From the NCBI GenBank assembly GCA_050330205.1, contig JBHJOA010000047.1, forward strand, positions 1 through 64,000: 64,000 bases of DNA. Reading direction: 5' to 3'. This document shows positions 23,549 to 31,703 of this stretch, piece by piece; the stretch's first letter is position 1, and every line of letters starts with the position of its first letter. The position numbers were made by a program, and so were the translations under genes. The DNA comes from Pelagibius sp050330205 (GTDB lineage: Bacteria > Pseudomonadota > Alphaproteobacteria > Kiloniellales > Kiloniellaceae). Under the pieces are notes generated by a model. The model was not told the DNA's origin. It ran no database searches and saw nothing but the letters and a program-made list of their open reading frames with translations.

Positions 23549-24646
23549 TCACGATTGGCGTCCGGCCGCCTCGCGGGCGAGGATCACCTGCTTGCGCTCG
23601 ACGCCCCAGCGATAGCCGGAGATACCGCCGTCGCTGCGTACCACGCGGTGGCAGGGGATCGCCACCGCCAGGCGATTGGCGCCGCAGGACTGCGCCACCG
23701 CGCGTACGGCCTTCGGCCGGCCGATGCGGCGGGCGATGTCGGCATAGCTGACCGTGGCGCCGACGGGGATCTCACTGAGGGCGCGCCATACGCGCTGCTG
23801 GAAGGCGGTACCGCGCAGGTCGAGCGGCAGGTCGAGGCCGAGGCCCGGCTGCTCGACAAAGCCGACGATCTTCGCCATCCACTGCTCGAACTCAGGGTCG
23901 CCGCCGATGAGCTCCGCCTTGGGGAAGCTGTCCTCAAGGGCGCGCACCAGCGGCTCCGGCTCATCGCCCAGCAGAATCGCGCAGACGCCCTTGTCGCTGG
24001 CGGCGGCGAGGATGGCGCCATAGGCGCACTGGCCGACCGCGAAGCGGATATGCGCACCGGCGCCGCCGGCGCGGTAGGCGGACGGCGTCATGCCAAGCAG
24101 CTCGGTGGACTTGGCATAGAAGCGGCTCGAGGAGTTGTAACCGGCGTCATAAATCGCCTCGGTCACCGTAGCGCTGCGCCCCAGCCCCTCACGCAGCCGC
24201 TGGGCGCGCTGTGCCGTCGCATAAGCCTTGGGCGTGAGGCCGGTCGCCTTCTTGAAGACACGGTGGAAGTGGAAGCGGCTGAGGCCGGCGGCCCGTGCCA
24301 GGTCGTCGAGGCTTGGCAGCTCCTCGGACTCGGCGATGAGGCGGCAGGCCTCGGCCACCACCTTGGCATGGCGCCCGCCGGGCGCAGCGGCCTCGGGGCG
24401 GCAGCGCTTGCAGGGCCGGAAGCCGGCGGCCGCGGCCTCTGCCGGGGACGCGAAGAAGCGCACGTTCTCCCGCTTTGGCTTGCGTGCCGTGCAGCTCGGC
24501 CGGCAGTAGATTCCGGTGCTGGTCACCGCGGCCACGAAGCGGCCGTCGGCCGCCGGGTCGCGCCCAATGAAGGCTTCCCAGCGCGCGTCCGCCAAAGCAA
24601 AGGGGATCGTGGGCTCGGTCATGGCTTGAAGCATCATAGCATCCAT
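23549..24646 (-). CDS. ada: Ada: methylation sensor, AraC activator and O6-methylguanine-DNA methyltransferase
   Basis: The 365-residue protein is a suicide DNA-repair protein that also activates alkylation-response genes. Zinc-bound sensor cysteines are at 48, 52, 79 and 82 (YCRPSC and CKRC), the same spacing as E. coli Ada. An AraC domain follows (LDDLARAAGLSRFHFHRVFK), then the methyltransferase domain with PCHRV, Cys332 being the acceptor. All domains are complete. The ATG at 24646 is used; an in-frame ATG at residue 9 is possible. The next gene downstream is a 2OG-Fe(II) oxygenase. Confidence 0.96.
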   Translation of the reverse strand: MDAMMLQAMTEPTIPFALADARWEAFIGRDPAADGRFVAAVTSTGIYCRPSCTARKPKRENVRFFASPAEAAAAGFRPCKRCRPEAAAPGGRHAKVVAEACRLIAESEELPSLDDLARAAGLSRFHFHRVFKKATGLTPKAYATAQRAQRLREGLGRSATVTEAIYDAGYNSSSRFYAKSTELLGMTPSAYRAGGAGAHIRFAVGQCAYGAILAAASDKGVCAILLGDEPEPLVRALEDSFPKAELIGGDPEFEQWMAKIVGFVEQPGLGLDLPLDLRGTAFQQRVWRALSEIPVGATVSYADIARRIGRPKAVRAVAQSCGANRLAVAIPCHRVVRSDGGISGYRWGVERKQVILAREAAGRQS

Positions 24647-24829
24647 CCTTGAACGGTTGTTCTCTTGGCTTGTTCCCCATCCTGCACGCCCGGTGGCGGC
24701 GCTTCACTCCGAAGCTTGCGCCGGAATTTTTTTGGCTTCTGTCAAGGAATTACGAGGCAACAAGCGGGGTGATGGCGCGGCGGTGGGCTGTCATCCATGC
24801 CGCCTCACCCCACACGACAGGAGCGAAGC

Positions 24830-25594
24830 ATGAACAGTCTCACCGGCAAGGTCGCCATCGTCACCGGCGCGAGTTCCGGCATCGGACGCGCCACTGCGAC
24901 GCTTTTCGCCCAGGAAGGCGCCAGCTTGGTCGTTGCGGCCCGCGGCCGGCCTGGGCTCGACAGCCTGGTCGCCGAGATCGAGGCGGCGGGCGGCCGGGCC
25001 GTTGCCCTGACCGGCGACGTGCGGGACGAGCAGCTGGCGAAGGCGATGGTCGACACCGCCGTAGAGCGCTTCGGCGGCCTCGACATCGCGGTCAACAACG
25101 CGGGCACGCTTGGCGAGATGGCGCCGGTCCACGAGCTCTCGACCGCCGGCTGGCACGAAACCATCGACACCAACCTCACCAGCGCCTTCCTCGGCGCCAG
25201 GTATCAGGTGCCGGCGATGGTCGAGCGCGGCGGCGGGTCGCTGATCTTCACCTCGACGTTCGTCGGCACCAGCGTCGGCTTTCCCGGCATGAGCGCCTAT
25301 GCGGCCAGCAAGGCCGGGGTGATCGGCCTCGTCAAGGTGATTGCCGCAGAGTACGGGGTAAAGGGCATCCGTGCCAATGCGGTTCTGCCGGGCGGCACCG
25401 ACACGCCGATGGGCCGGGTCGTGGTCTCTACGCCGGAGATGCGCAGCTTCGTGGAAGGGATGCACGCCCTGAAGCGCCTGGCGGAGCCGGAGGAGATCGC
25501 GCGCTCCATGCTGCACCTCGCCTCGGACGCCGGGAGCTTCATCACCGGCACGGCCTTCCTGGTGGATGGCGGCGTCTCGATCTGCCGCACCTGA
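24830..25594 (+). CDS. Short-chain dehydrogenase/reductase (SDR)
   Basis: The 254-residue protein is a classical SDR. It has the cofactor motif TGASSGIGRATATLFAQEG, NNAG in the beta-4 strand (VNNAGTLGEMAP), a serine in FTSTFVGTSVG and the catalytic YAASK. The C-terminal GTAFLVDGGVSI closes the family pattern. Arg residues after the first strand (AARGRPG) suggest NADP(H). The ATG at 24830 is supported by CAGGAGCGAAGC just upstream. The substrate is not predictable. Confidence 0.93.
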   Translation: MNSLTGKVAIVTGASSGIGRATATLFAQEGASLVVAARGRPGLDSLVAEIEAAGGRAVALTGDVRDEQLAKAMVDTAVERFGGLDIAVNNAGTLGEMAPVHELSTAGWHETIDTNLTSAFLGARYQVPAMVERGGGSLIFTSTFVGTSVGFPGMSAYAASKAGVIGLVKVIAAEYGVKGIRANAVLPGGTDTPMGRVVVSTPEMRSFVEGMHALKRLAEPEEIARSMLHLASDAGSFITGTAFLVDGGVSICRT

Positions 25595-25601
25595 CCGTGG
25601 C

Positions 25602-26651
25602 TCACCCGGCCCAGGCCTGGAACAGCAGGCCGGCAAACAGGGAGCCGCTGAGCGCAAAAGCCAGATAGAGCAGGAAGACGCGCTGCTTCACCAGGGCGAA
25701 GACGGCGATGGCAGCGGGCAGCGAGGTGACGCCGCCGGCAACCAGGAAGGCGAGGCCGGCGCCCGGCGCCATGCCCTGCTCGATGAGGCCGCCGACCAGC
25801 GGCAGCGCGGCATAGCCGTTGAGGTAGCTCGGCACGCCGACCAGAGTGGCGATGGCGATGGGCAGCAGGCCCTCGCCGCCGAGGGCACCGGCGACCCATT
25901 CGGCCGGCAGGTAGGCCAGCATGAGACTCTGCAGCAGAAAGGCGAGGGTCAGCCACTTGGCGAGGAATAGTGTGGTCTTCCATCCCTCGCGCACGAACTT
26001 GGCGACCCGCGCATCCTCCTGCCAGAAGCGCCAGACGACGGGCTTGGCCGAGCGCACCTTGGCGCCGCCGCAGCCGCCGTTGCCGACGCCCTCGCGCAGC
26101 GGGTCGGAGAGGCCGCCGGCGCGCGTCAGCGCCAGGGTCACCGCACCGCCGGCGAGACCGAGACCGATCGCGGCCAGGGTCTTGGCGACGGCGAACTCGC
26201 CGCCCAGCACGCCGGCGGTCAGCACGAACATCGAGGGATCCATCACCGGCGAGGCGAGCCAGAAGGCCATCACGGCGGAGAGCGGCACGCCCATGGCCAG
26301 CAGCGCCGCGATCAGCGGGATCACCCCGCAGGAGCAGAACGGCGAGAGTCCGCCGGCAATGGCCGCCAGCAGGATCATCAGCAGCGGCGAGCCGGTGAAG
26401 GCACGGGCGATGAGGTTGTCGGCCCCGGAGGCGCCGGCGTAGGCGGCGATGCCGATGGAGAGCAGCAGGTAGGGCGCCGTCTCCAGCAGGGCGTCCAGGG
26501 TGAAGACCGCGCTGGCGCTGCCCTGGGCCGGATTCACCGCGAACAGCAGCGCGAGGATGACGGCGGACACCAGCCAGACGCGGGCGTCGGTCCAGGCGAA
26601 GCGGGCGGCCTCCAGGCCGGCGCTGCGGGCTCTCAGGGCAAGATCAGTCAT
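25602..26651 (-). CDS. Permease of the UPF0718/DUF318 (ArsP/YraQ-like) family
   Basis: The 349-residue protein has about eight to ten membrane helices and the family motif SPFCSCGVIPLIAALL (about residues 103-118), where paired cysteines are conserved in members that export organoarsenicals or other thiol-reactive compounds. A long cytoplasmic loop with GNGGCGGAKVRS lies in the middle. The ArsR gene is 55 bp upstream on the same strand. An operator-like sequence lies 11 bp upstream of its start, so it is probably induced with, and by the same signal as, arsR. Confidence 0.9.
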   Translation of the reverse strand: MTDLALRARSAGLEAARFAWTDARVWLVSAVILALLFAVNPAQGSASAVFTLDALLETAPYLLLSIGIAAYAGASGADNLIARAFTGSPLLMILLAAIAGGLSPFCSCGVIPLIAALLAMGVPLSAVMAFWLASPVMDPSMFVLTAGVLGGEFAVAKTLAAIGLGLAGGAVTLALTRAGGLSDPLREGVGNGGCGGAKVRSAKPVVWRFWQEDARVAKFVREGWKTTLFLAKWLTLAFLLQSLMLAYLPAEWVAGALGGEGLLPIAIATLVGVPSYLNGYAALPLVGGLIEQGMAPGAGLAFLVAGGVTSLPAAIAVFALVKQRVFLLYLAFALSGSLFAGLLFQAWAG

Positions 26652-26661
26652 AACGATACCT

Positions 26662-26677
26662 CTAGATTTCTGGTTCT
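26662..26677. promoter_or_regulatory. Second ArsR-like operator, before the permease
   Basis: CTAGATTTCTGGTTCT matches CTAGATTTATAGTTTT at 27037..27052 at 13 of 16 positions. It sits just upstream of the permease start. A conserved half-site in both gaps suggests that ArsR controls both transcription units, though the second site is less symmetrical. Confidence 0.45.
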
Positions 26678-26706
26678 ATCAGAGCAAAGAAATGCGAATG
26701 CCGCTG

Positions 26707-27021
26707 TCATGCCGCATCCTCCGCGGTGAGGCTGACGCCGGTGCAGCACTTGTCGGTGAGGAAGCCGACGGTGCGCCGCATGGCCTCGAAGTCCGCGCGG
26801 TTGACCACCTCGCGGCCCTGACGCTCCTGGATCACCAGGCCGGCGGCGACCAGGGTGGAGAGGTGATGGGCCAGGGTCGAGGCCGGCATCTTCAGGTGCT
26901 GGCCGATCTCGCCGACGTTGAGGCCGTCCTCCCCCGCGCGCACCAGCAGGCGGTAGATGGCGAGCCGCGCCTCGTGGCCGAGGGCGGCAAGGGCGCGGGC
27001 GATGGCGGCGTTCTGCGACAT
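26707..27021 (-). CDS. ArsR-family metalloregulator
   Basis: The 104-residue protein has the winged-helix core LGHEARLAIYRLLVRAGEDG, LNVGEIGQHLKMPASTLAHH and LSTLVAAGLVIQERQGREVV. Adjacent cysteines near the C-terminus (DKCCTG, about residues 91-92) could form a metalloid sensor site, unlike the helix-3 CxC of the classical ArsR. It is a repressor candidate for the permease. The 20-bp palindrome directly upstream suits an ArsR dimer. Confidence 0.9.
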   Translation of the reverse strand: MSQNAAIARALAALGHEARLAIYRLLVRAGEDGLNVGEIGQHLKMPASTLAHHLSTLVAAGLVIQERQGREVVNRADFEAMRRTVGFLTDKCCTGVSLTAEDAA

Positions 27022-27032
27022 GGCGTTACTAT

Positions 27033-27052
27033 AAAACTAGATTTATAGTTTT
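27033..27052. promoter_or_regulatory. ArsR operator palindrome
   Basis: AAAACTA-GATTTA-TAGTTTT is a perfect seven-base inverted repeat, 12 bp upstream of the arsR start. Its AT content stands out against the surroundings. It has the size expected for an ArsR dimer site and resembles the sequence at 26662..26677. Confidence 0.6.
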
Positions 27053-27163
27053 GTCAAGCGGACCAGTGGACCTGCCCCGGCGACCGCAATTTTGGGCTGT
27101 ACTTCCGCCGGGGAGGCTGTCTTTGCTTTTCTGCAGTTGAGCCAACCTGCTGGACACTTTGCC

Positions 27164-27796
27164 ATGCTCGCCGTCAACCCGGAACTCTTCGCCGGCTTCA
27201 TAGTCGCCGTCGTCGTACTGATCCTCATGCCGGGGCCGATCGTCACCCTGGTGATCGCCAACTCGCTGGCCTATGGCCAGCGCACCGGCCTCGCCACCGT
27301 CGTCGGGTCGAGCAGCGGCAATGCCGTGCTGGTGGCCGCCGGCGCGCTCGGCCTGACCACCCTTCTGGCGCTGGCCGCCGACCTCTTCGAGGTGCTGCGC
27401 TGGGCCGGCGTCGCCTACCTGGTCTACCTCGGCATCAAGCAGTGGCGCCAGGCCTTCACCGCCGGCGCCATGCCGCAGATGCCGGCGATGCCGTCGCGGC
27501 GCGGCGTGTTCTGGCAGGGCGCGCTGGTGGCGCTGACCAACCCCAAGACGATTTTCTTCTACGCCGCCTTCTTCCCGCAGTTCATCGATCCGAGCCTGGC
27601 CGCCGGCCCGCAGCTGCTGGCGATGTCGATCGCCATGATCGTCATCGCCACCACGCTGGACAGCCTCTACGCCATCCTCGCCGGGCGGGTGCGCGGCCTC
27701 TTCGCCTCGGCGCGCGCCAACCGGCTGCGCCACGGCATCACCGGCACCCTGCTGCTGGGAACGGGGCTGGGCCTGGCGCTGGCGCGGCGCCAATAG
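27164..27796 (+). CDS. LysE/RhtB-family amino-acid exporter
   Basis: The 210-residue protein has six predicted helices and the RhtB signature: VVVLILMPGPIVTLVIANSL (12-31), GQRTGLATVVGSSSGNAVLV, then GVAYLVYLGIKQWRQAF and ALVALTNPKTIFFYAAFFPQ. These proteins export amino acids such as threonine, homoserine or cysteine from the cytoplasm. The ATG at 27164 is chosen because it begins just before the first helix. The substrate is not assigned. Confidence 0.9.
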   Translation: MLAVNPELFAGFIVAVVVLILMPGPIVTLVIANSLAYGQRTGLATVVGSSSGNAVLVAAGALGLTTLLALAADLFEVLRWAGVAYLVYLGIKQWRQAFTAGAMPQMPAMPSRRGVFWQGALVALTNPKTIFFYAAFFPQFIDPSLAAGPQLLAMSIAMIVIATTLDSLYAILAGRVRGLFASARANRLRHGITGTLLLGTGLGLALARRQ

Positions 27797-27857
27797 CGGC
27801 AAGAGCGTCGGAAAATCGCTGGCATAGCGCCGGTCCCGGGCGTTAAGGTCCGAGCCC

Positions 27858-28058
27858 ATGAAAACCTTCTTCTTCGTGCTGGTGCTGATCGCCATGTTCA
27901 TCACGCTCGGCGTGCTGGCCACCGGCATCATCGGCATGGCCCGCGGCGGCGAGTTCAACGCCAAGTACGGCAACAAGCTGATGCGCGCGCGCATCATCGC
28001 CCAGGGCGTCGCCCTGGCGCTGTTCGCGATCGCCGTCCTCGTCGGCAGCCAGGACTGA
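27858..28058 (+). CDS. HIG1-domain twin-transmembrane protein
   Basis: The 66-residue protein has two helices (FVLVLIAMFITLGVLATGII and ARIIAQGVALALFAIAVLV) joined by GMARGGEFNAKYGNKLMRAR, which matches the HIG_1 family consensus. HIG1 proteins associate with cytochrome c oxidase in mitochondria and some bacteria. It lies 51 bp before the cobalamin adenosyltransferase gene, an arrangement typical of Rhodospirillales-like genomes (inference). A respiratory role is assumed from the family. Confidence 0.85.
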   Translation: MKTFFFVLVLIAMFITLGVLATGIIGMARGGEFNAKYGNKLMRARIIAQGVALALFAIAVLVGSQD

Positions 28059-28108
28059 GCCCCGCAGTGCGCGCGAGGTAAGGGGGACATGAGGCGGGGA
28101 CCGGCGGC

Positions 28109-28753
28109 ATGGTGAAACTCACCCGCATCTACACCCGGGGCGGCGACAAGGGAAAGACCGCGCTCGGCAGCGGCAAGCGCGTGGTGAAGCACCACCCGCG
28201 GGTCGCCGCCTACGGCACCGTGGACGAGACCAACGCCGCCGTCGGCCTGGCGCGCCTGCACACGGCCGCGCTCGACGACGCGGAGATCGACGCCATCCTC
28301 GGCCGGGTGCAGAACGACCTCTTCGACCTCGGCGCCGACCTGGCGACGCCGGAGGTCGAGGACCCCAAGTTCCCGCCGCTGCGCATCGTCGCCGGGCAGG
28401 TCGAACGCCTGGAACGCGAGATCGACCGCCTGAACGCCGGACTGGCGCCGCTGAACTCCTTCGTGCTGCCCGGCGGCAGCCCGGCCGCCGCCTGCCTGCA
28501 CCTGGCGCGCACGGTGGCGCGCCGCGCCGAGCGCGAAATCACCGCGCTGGCCGAAAGCGAGGCGATCAACCCGGAGGCCGTTCGCTACATCAACCGGCTG
28601 TCGGATCTGTTCTTCGTCATGAGCCGACACCTGAACGACCGGGGGGCCGGCGACGTGCTCTGGGAACCCGGTGCGACCCGGGGTGCGACCCGGGGCACCG
28701 CCAAGGGCGCGACCGGGGGCGCAACCAAGGGCGCAAAGCGGCAGAAAACCTAG
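28109..28753 (+). CDS. Cob(I)yrinic acid a,c-diamide adenosyltransferase, PduO type
   Basis: The 214-residue protein makes adenosylcobalamin from cob(I)alamin and ATP. ATP-binding TRGGDKGKTALGSGKRV (9-25), VAAYGTVDETNAAVGLAR and the end motif YINRLSDLFFVMSRHLND are all typical of the PduO type. The C-terminal 25 or so residues are a low-complexity tail of GATR/GATK-like four-residue repeats, absent from most homologues. Its product serves Ecm and the class II ribonucleotide reductase encoded in this window. Confidence 0.93.
   Translation: MVKLTRIYTRGGDKGKTALGSGKRVVKHHPRVAAYGTVDETNAAVGLARLHTAALDDAEIDAILGRVQNDLFDLGADLATPEVEDPKFPPLRIVAGQVERLEREIDRLNAGLAPLNSFVLPGGSPAAACLHLARTVARRAEREITALAESEAINPEAVRYINRLSDLFFVMSRHLNDRGAGDVLWEPGATRGATRGTAKGATGGATKGAKRQKT
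28670..28738 (+). repeat. 12-bp tandem repeat encoding the adenosyltransferase tail
   Basis: Units of 12 bp (GGTGCGACCCGG twice exactly, then degenerate copies) run about six times and encode GATR, GATR, GTAK, GATG, GATK and GAK. The period keeps the reading frame. The first two units are identical, which points to recent slippage. Confidence 0.75.
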
Positions 28754-28775
28754 GCTTGCGGCCGGGCAGGTGGCG

Positions 28776-28804
28776 TTGACAGTATACAATCATGCTCCTA
28801 TTGT
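28776..28804 (+). promoter_or_regulatory. Sigma-70-type promoter of etfBA-hbd
   Basis: TTGACA (28776-28781), a 17-bp spacer and TATTGT (28799-28804) form a near-consensus promoter in the 180-bp gap before etfB. The expected transcript start is near 28811, giving a leader of about 120 bases. This supports separate expression from the adenosyltransferase gene. Confidence 0.6.
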
Positions 28805-28933
28805 GCGGCTGCGAGATAGGCAGCTAGAGTTTCCGCATGTCCGTCGACCCGGGCTTCGGCGCAACAATATTGCGCGGCATCGGGCGGCGGATTCTTTGAC
28901 AGCTCCAGACAGAAGGGTGGTCGCAGGGTTGCG

Positions 28934-29683
28934 ATGAAGGTTCTCGTACCGATCAAGCGCGTCATCGACGCCAACGTGAAGGTCCGCGTGAAGGCGGACA
29001 GAACCGGGGTGGAAACGGCCAACGTGAAGATGGCCATGAACCCCTTCTGCGAAATCGCCGTCGAAGAGGCCGTGCGCCTGAAGGAGGCCGGCACCGCCAG
29101 CGAGGTGATCGTGGTCTCCTGCGGCGGGCCCCAGGCGCAGGAGACCCTGCGCACCGGCCTCGCCATGGGCGCCGACCGCGGCATCCTGGTGCAGTGCGAC
29201 AGCGACCCCGAGCCGCTGGCCGTGGCCAAGCTGCTGAAGGCGGTGGTCGAGAAGGAAGGCCCGGAACTGGTCATCCTCGGCAAGCAGGCGGTCGACAACG
29301 ACAACAACCAGACCGGCCAGATGCTGGCCGCGCTGCTCGGCTGGCCGCAGGGCACCTTCATCTCCAAGATCGAGAAGACCGACGGCCACTTCGCCATCAC
29401 CCGCGAGGTCGACGGCGGGCTGGAGAAGCTGGAACTGAAGCTTCCCGCCGTGGTCACCACCGACCTGCGCCTCAACGAGCCGCGCTACGCCTCGCTGCCC
29501 AACATCATGAAGGCGAAGAAGAAGCCGATCGACACCCTGACCCCGGCCGACCTCGGCGTCGACGCCGCGCCGCGCCTGACGGTGGTCGCGGTGAACGAGC
29601 CGCCGGCGCGCAAGGCCGGCGTCAAGGTCGCCTCGGTCGCCGAGCTGGTCGACAAACTGCGTAACGAAGCGAAGGTGATCTGA
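28934..29683 (+). CDS. etfB: Electron transfer flavoprotein, beta subunit
   Basis: The 249-residue protein is the AMP-binding subunit of ETF, which takes electrons from acyl-CoA dehydrogenases and passes them to ETF:quinone oxidoreductase. Start KVLVPIKRVIDANVKVRVKA and the signature VDNDNNQTGQMLAALLGWPQ (about 120-139) are typical. The stop overlaps the etfA start by one base. Mcd in this window is a likely electron donor. Confidence 0.96.
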   Translation: MKVLVPIKRVIDANVKVRVKADRTGVETANVKMAMNPFCEIAVEEAVRLKEAGTASEVIVVSCGGPQAQETLRTGLAMGADRGILVQCDSDPEPLAVAKLLKAVVEKEGPELVILGKQAVDNDNNQTGQMLAALLGWPQGTFISKIEKTDGHFAITREVDGGLEKLELKLPAVVTTDLRLNEPRYASLPNIMKAKKKPIDTLTPADLGVDAAPRLTVVAVNEPPARKAGVKVASVAELVDKLRNEAKVI

Positions 29684-30615
29684 TGTCCACGCTGATCGTC
29701 GCCGAACACGACAACGCGGACGTCAAGCCCGCCACCTTGAACGCCGTCACCGCCGCCCAGGCGCTGCCCGGCGAGACCCACGTCCTGATCGCCGGATCCG
29801 GCTGCGACGCCGCCGCCCAGGCCGCGGCGAAGATCGCCGGCGTCGACAAGGTGCTGAAGGCCGACGACGCGGCCTACGCCCACGGCCTGGCCGAGAACCT
29901 GGCGCCGCTGGTGGTCAGGCTGGCCGCGGACTACAGCCACGTGATCGCCGCCGCCACCACCTTCGGCAAAAACGTGATGCCGCGCGCCGCCGCGCTGCTC
30001 GACGTGCAGCAGATCTCCGATGTCTCCGCCATCGAGGGCGAGGACACCTTCGTGCGGCCGATCTACGCCGGCAACGCGCTGGCCACGGTGAAGTCCGGCG
30101 ACAAGGTGAAGGTGCTGACCATCCGCGCCACCGCCTTCGATGCCGCCGGCGCCGAAGGCGGCGCCGCCGCCGTCGACGCGGTGGAGAGCACCGGCGACAG
30201 CGGCCTCGCCGCCTTCAAGGGCCAGGAGCTCACCAAGTCCGAGCGTCCGGAGCTGACCACCGCCGGCATCGTGATCTCCGGCGGCCGCGGCATGCAGAGC
30301 GGCGACAACTTCGCGATGCTGGAGCGGGTGGCCGACAAGCTGGGCGCCGCCGTCGGCGCCTCGCGCGCCGCCGTCGACGCCGGCTTCGTGCCCAACGACT
30401 ACCAGGTCGGCCAGACCGGCAAGGTGGTGGCGCCCGACCTCTACATCGCCGTCGGCATCTCCGGCGCCATCCAGCACCTCGCCGGCATGAAGGATTCGAA
30501 GGTCATCGTCGCCATCAACAAGGACGAGGAGGCGCCGATCTTCCAGGTCGCCGACTACGGCCTGGTGGCCGATCTCTTCGAGGCGGTGCCGGCGCTGGAA
30601 AAGGAACTCGGCTGA
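29683..30615 (+). CDS. etfA: Electron transfer flavoprotein, alpha subunit
   Basis: The 310-residue protein carries the FAD-binding half of ETF. The C-terminal FAD domain shows VISGGRGMQSGDNFAML and GQTGKVVAPDLYIAVGISGA, then IQHLAGMKDSKVIVAINKDE. It is directly coupled to etfB and followed by hbd after 62 bp. Length is normal. Confidence 0.96.
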   Translation: MSTLIVAEHDNADVKPATLNAVTAAQALPGETHVLIAGSGCDAAAQAAAKIAGVDKVLKADDAAYAHGLAENLAPLVVRLAADYSHVIAAATTFGKNVMPRAAALLDVQQISDVSAIEGEDTFVRPIYAGNALATVKSGDKVKVLTIRATAFDAAGAEGGAAAVDAVESTGDSGLAAFKGQELTKSERPELTTAGIVISGGRGMQSGDNFAMLERVADKLGAAVGASRAAVDAGFVPNDYQVGQTGKVVAPDLYIAVGISGAIQHLAGMKDSKVIVAINKDEEAPIFQVADYGLVADLFEAVPALEKELG

Positions 30616-30677
30616 GCCGGACCGAGGCTGCCCGTCGCTGGGACGGCAGCCGGGCCGGGTCGATAGGATAGGACCAC

Positions 30678-31586
30678 ATGGCACAACAGGACGCGACCGC
30701 CGGGGGCCCGGCAGAGATCAAGTCCATCGGCGTCATCGGCGCCGGTCAGATGGGTAGCGGCATCGCGCATGTCTGCGCGCTGGCCGGATACGATGTGAAG
30801 CTTTCCGACGTTTCCGCCGAGCAGGCCGCCAAGGCGCTCGACGTGATCGCCAAGAACATGGAGCGCCAGGTCCGGCGCGGCAAGATCGCCGAGGCCGACA
30901 AGGCCGCCGCCCTCGCGCGCATCTCCACCGGCACCGGCCTCGAGATGTTCGCCGACAGCGATCTCGTCATCGAGGCTGCCATCGAGAACGAGGAGGTCAA
31001 GCGCGAGATTTTCAAGGCGCTCTGCCCCAACCTGAAGCCGAGCGCGCTGCTCTGCTCCAACACCTCGTCGATCTCCATCACCCGCCTCGCCTCGGTCACC
31101 GACCGCCCGGCCAAGTTCATGGGCATGCACTTCATGAACCCGGTGCCGCTGATGCAGCTGGTCGAGCTGATCCGCGGCATCGCCACCGACGAGCCGACCT
31201 TCGAGACCGTGCGCCAGCTTTCCGAGAGGCTCGGCAAGACCACGGCGACCGCCGAGGACTTCCCCGCCTTCATCGTCAACCGCATCCTGCTGCCGATGAT
31301 CAACGAGGCGGTCTACACCCTCTACGAGGGCGTCGGCTCGGTGCATTCCATCGACACCGCCATGAAGCTGGGCGCCAACCACCCCATGGGCCCGCTGGAA
31401 CTGGCCGACTTCATCGGCCTCGACACCTGCCTGTCGATCATGCACGTGCTCTACGACGGCCTGGCCGACACCAAGTACCGGCCCTGCCCGCTGCTGGTGA
31501 AGTACGTCGAGGCCGGCTGGGTCGGCAAGAAGGCCGGGCGCGGCTTCTACGACTACTCGGGGCCCGAGCCCGTTCCGACGCGGTAG
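30678..31586 (+). CDS. hbd: 3-hydroxybutyryl-CoA dehydrogenase
   Basis: The 302-residue protein oxidises or reduces 3-hydroxyacyl-CoA using NAD(P)H. The Rossmann motif is GVIGAGQMGSGIAHVCALAG (about 17-36), followed by the catalytic region MGMHFMNPVPLMQLVELI and AEDFPAFIVNRILLPMINEA. It ends with KKAGRGFYDYSG, the usual C-terminal signature. It belongs with etfBA in a fatty-acyl/butyryl-CoA operon. In the acetyl-CoA assimilation route it could supply the 3-hydroxybutyryl-CoA that leads to crotonyl-CoA, the Ccr substrate. Confidence 0.95.
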   Translation: MAQQDATAGGPAEIKSIGVIGAGQMGSGIAHVCALAGYDVKLSDVSAEQAAKALDVIAKNMERQVRRGKIAEADKAAALARISTGTGLEMFADSDLVIEAAIENEEVKREIFKALCPNLKPSALLCSNTSSISITRLASVTDRPAKFMGMHFMNPVPLMQLVELIRGIATDEPTFETVRQLSERLGKTTATAEDFPAFIVNRILLPMINEAVYTLYEGVGSVHSIDTAMKLGANHPMGPLELADFIGLDTCLSIMHVLYDGLADTKYRPCPLLVKYVEAGWVGKKAGRGFYDYSGPEPVPTR

Positions 31587-31703
31587 GGCTACACTCTTGT
31601 GCAAGAGAAAGCGGCTACTTTGGTTGCATCGAGTTGACGCCATTCATCGCTTGATTTGCTCCATCGGAGTTTCGAATCTCTGAACACAAGCAAGCGCCGA
31701 ATT

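Noticed and set aside
28671..28738. Possible CRISPR-like array because of regular short repeats
   Set aside because: The period is 12 bp in frame with no spacers; it is a low-complexity protein tail.
31664..31681. T-arm-like sequence (CGGAG/CTCTG around TTTCGAAT) at the edge of the AT-richer gene, suggesting a tRNA or att site
   Set aside because: The loop is eight bases, no acceptor, anticodon or D arm fits around it, and no matching copy was seen at the other end of the island.
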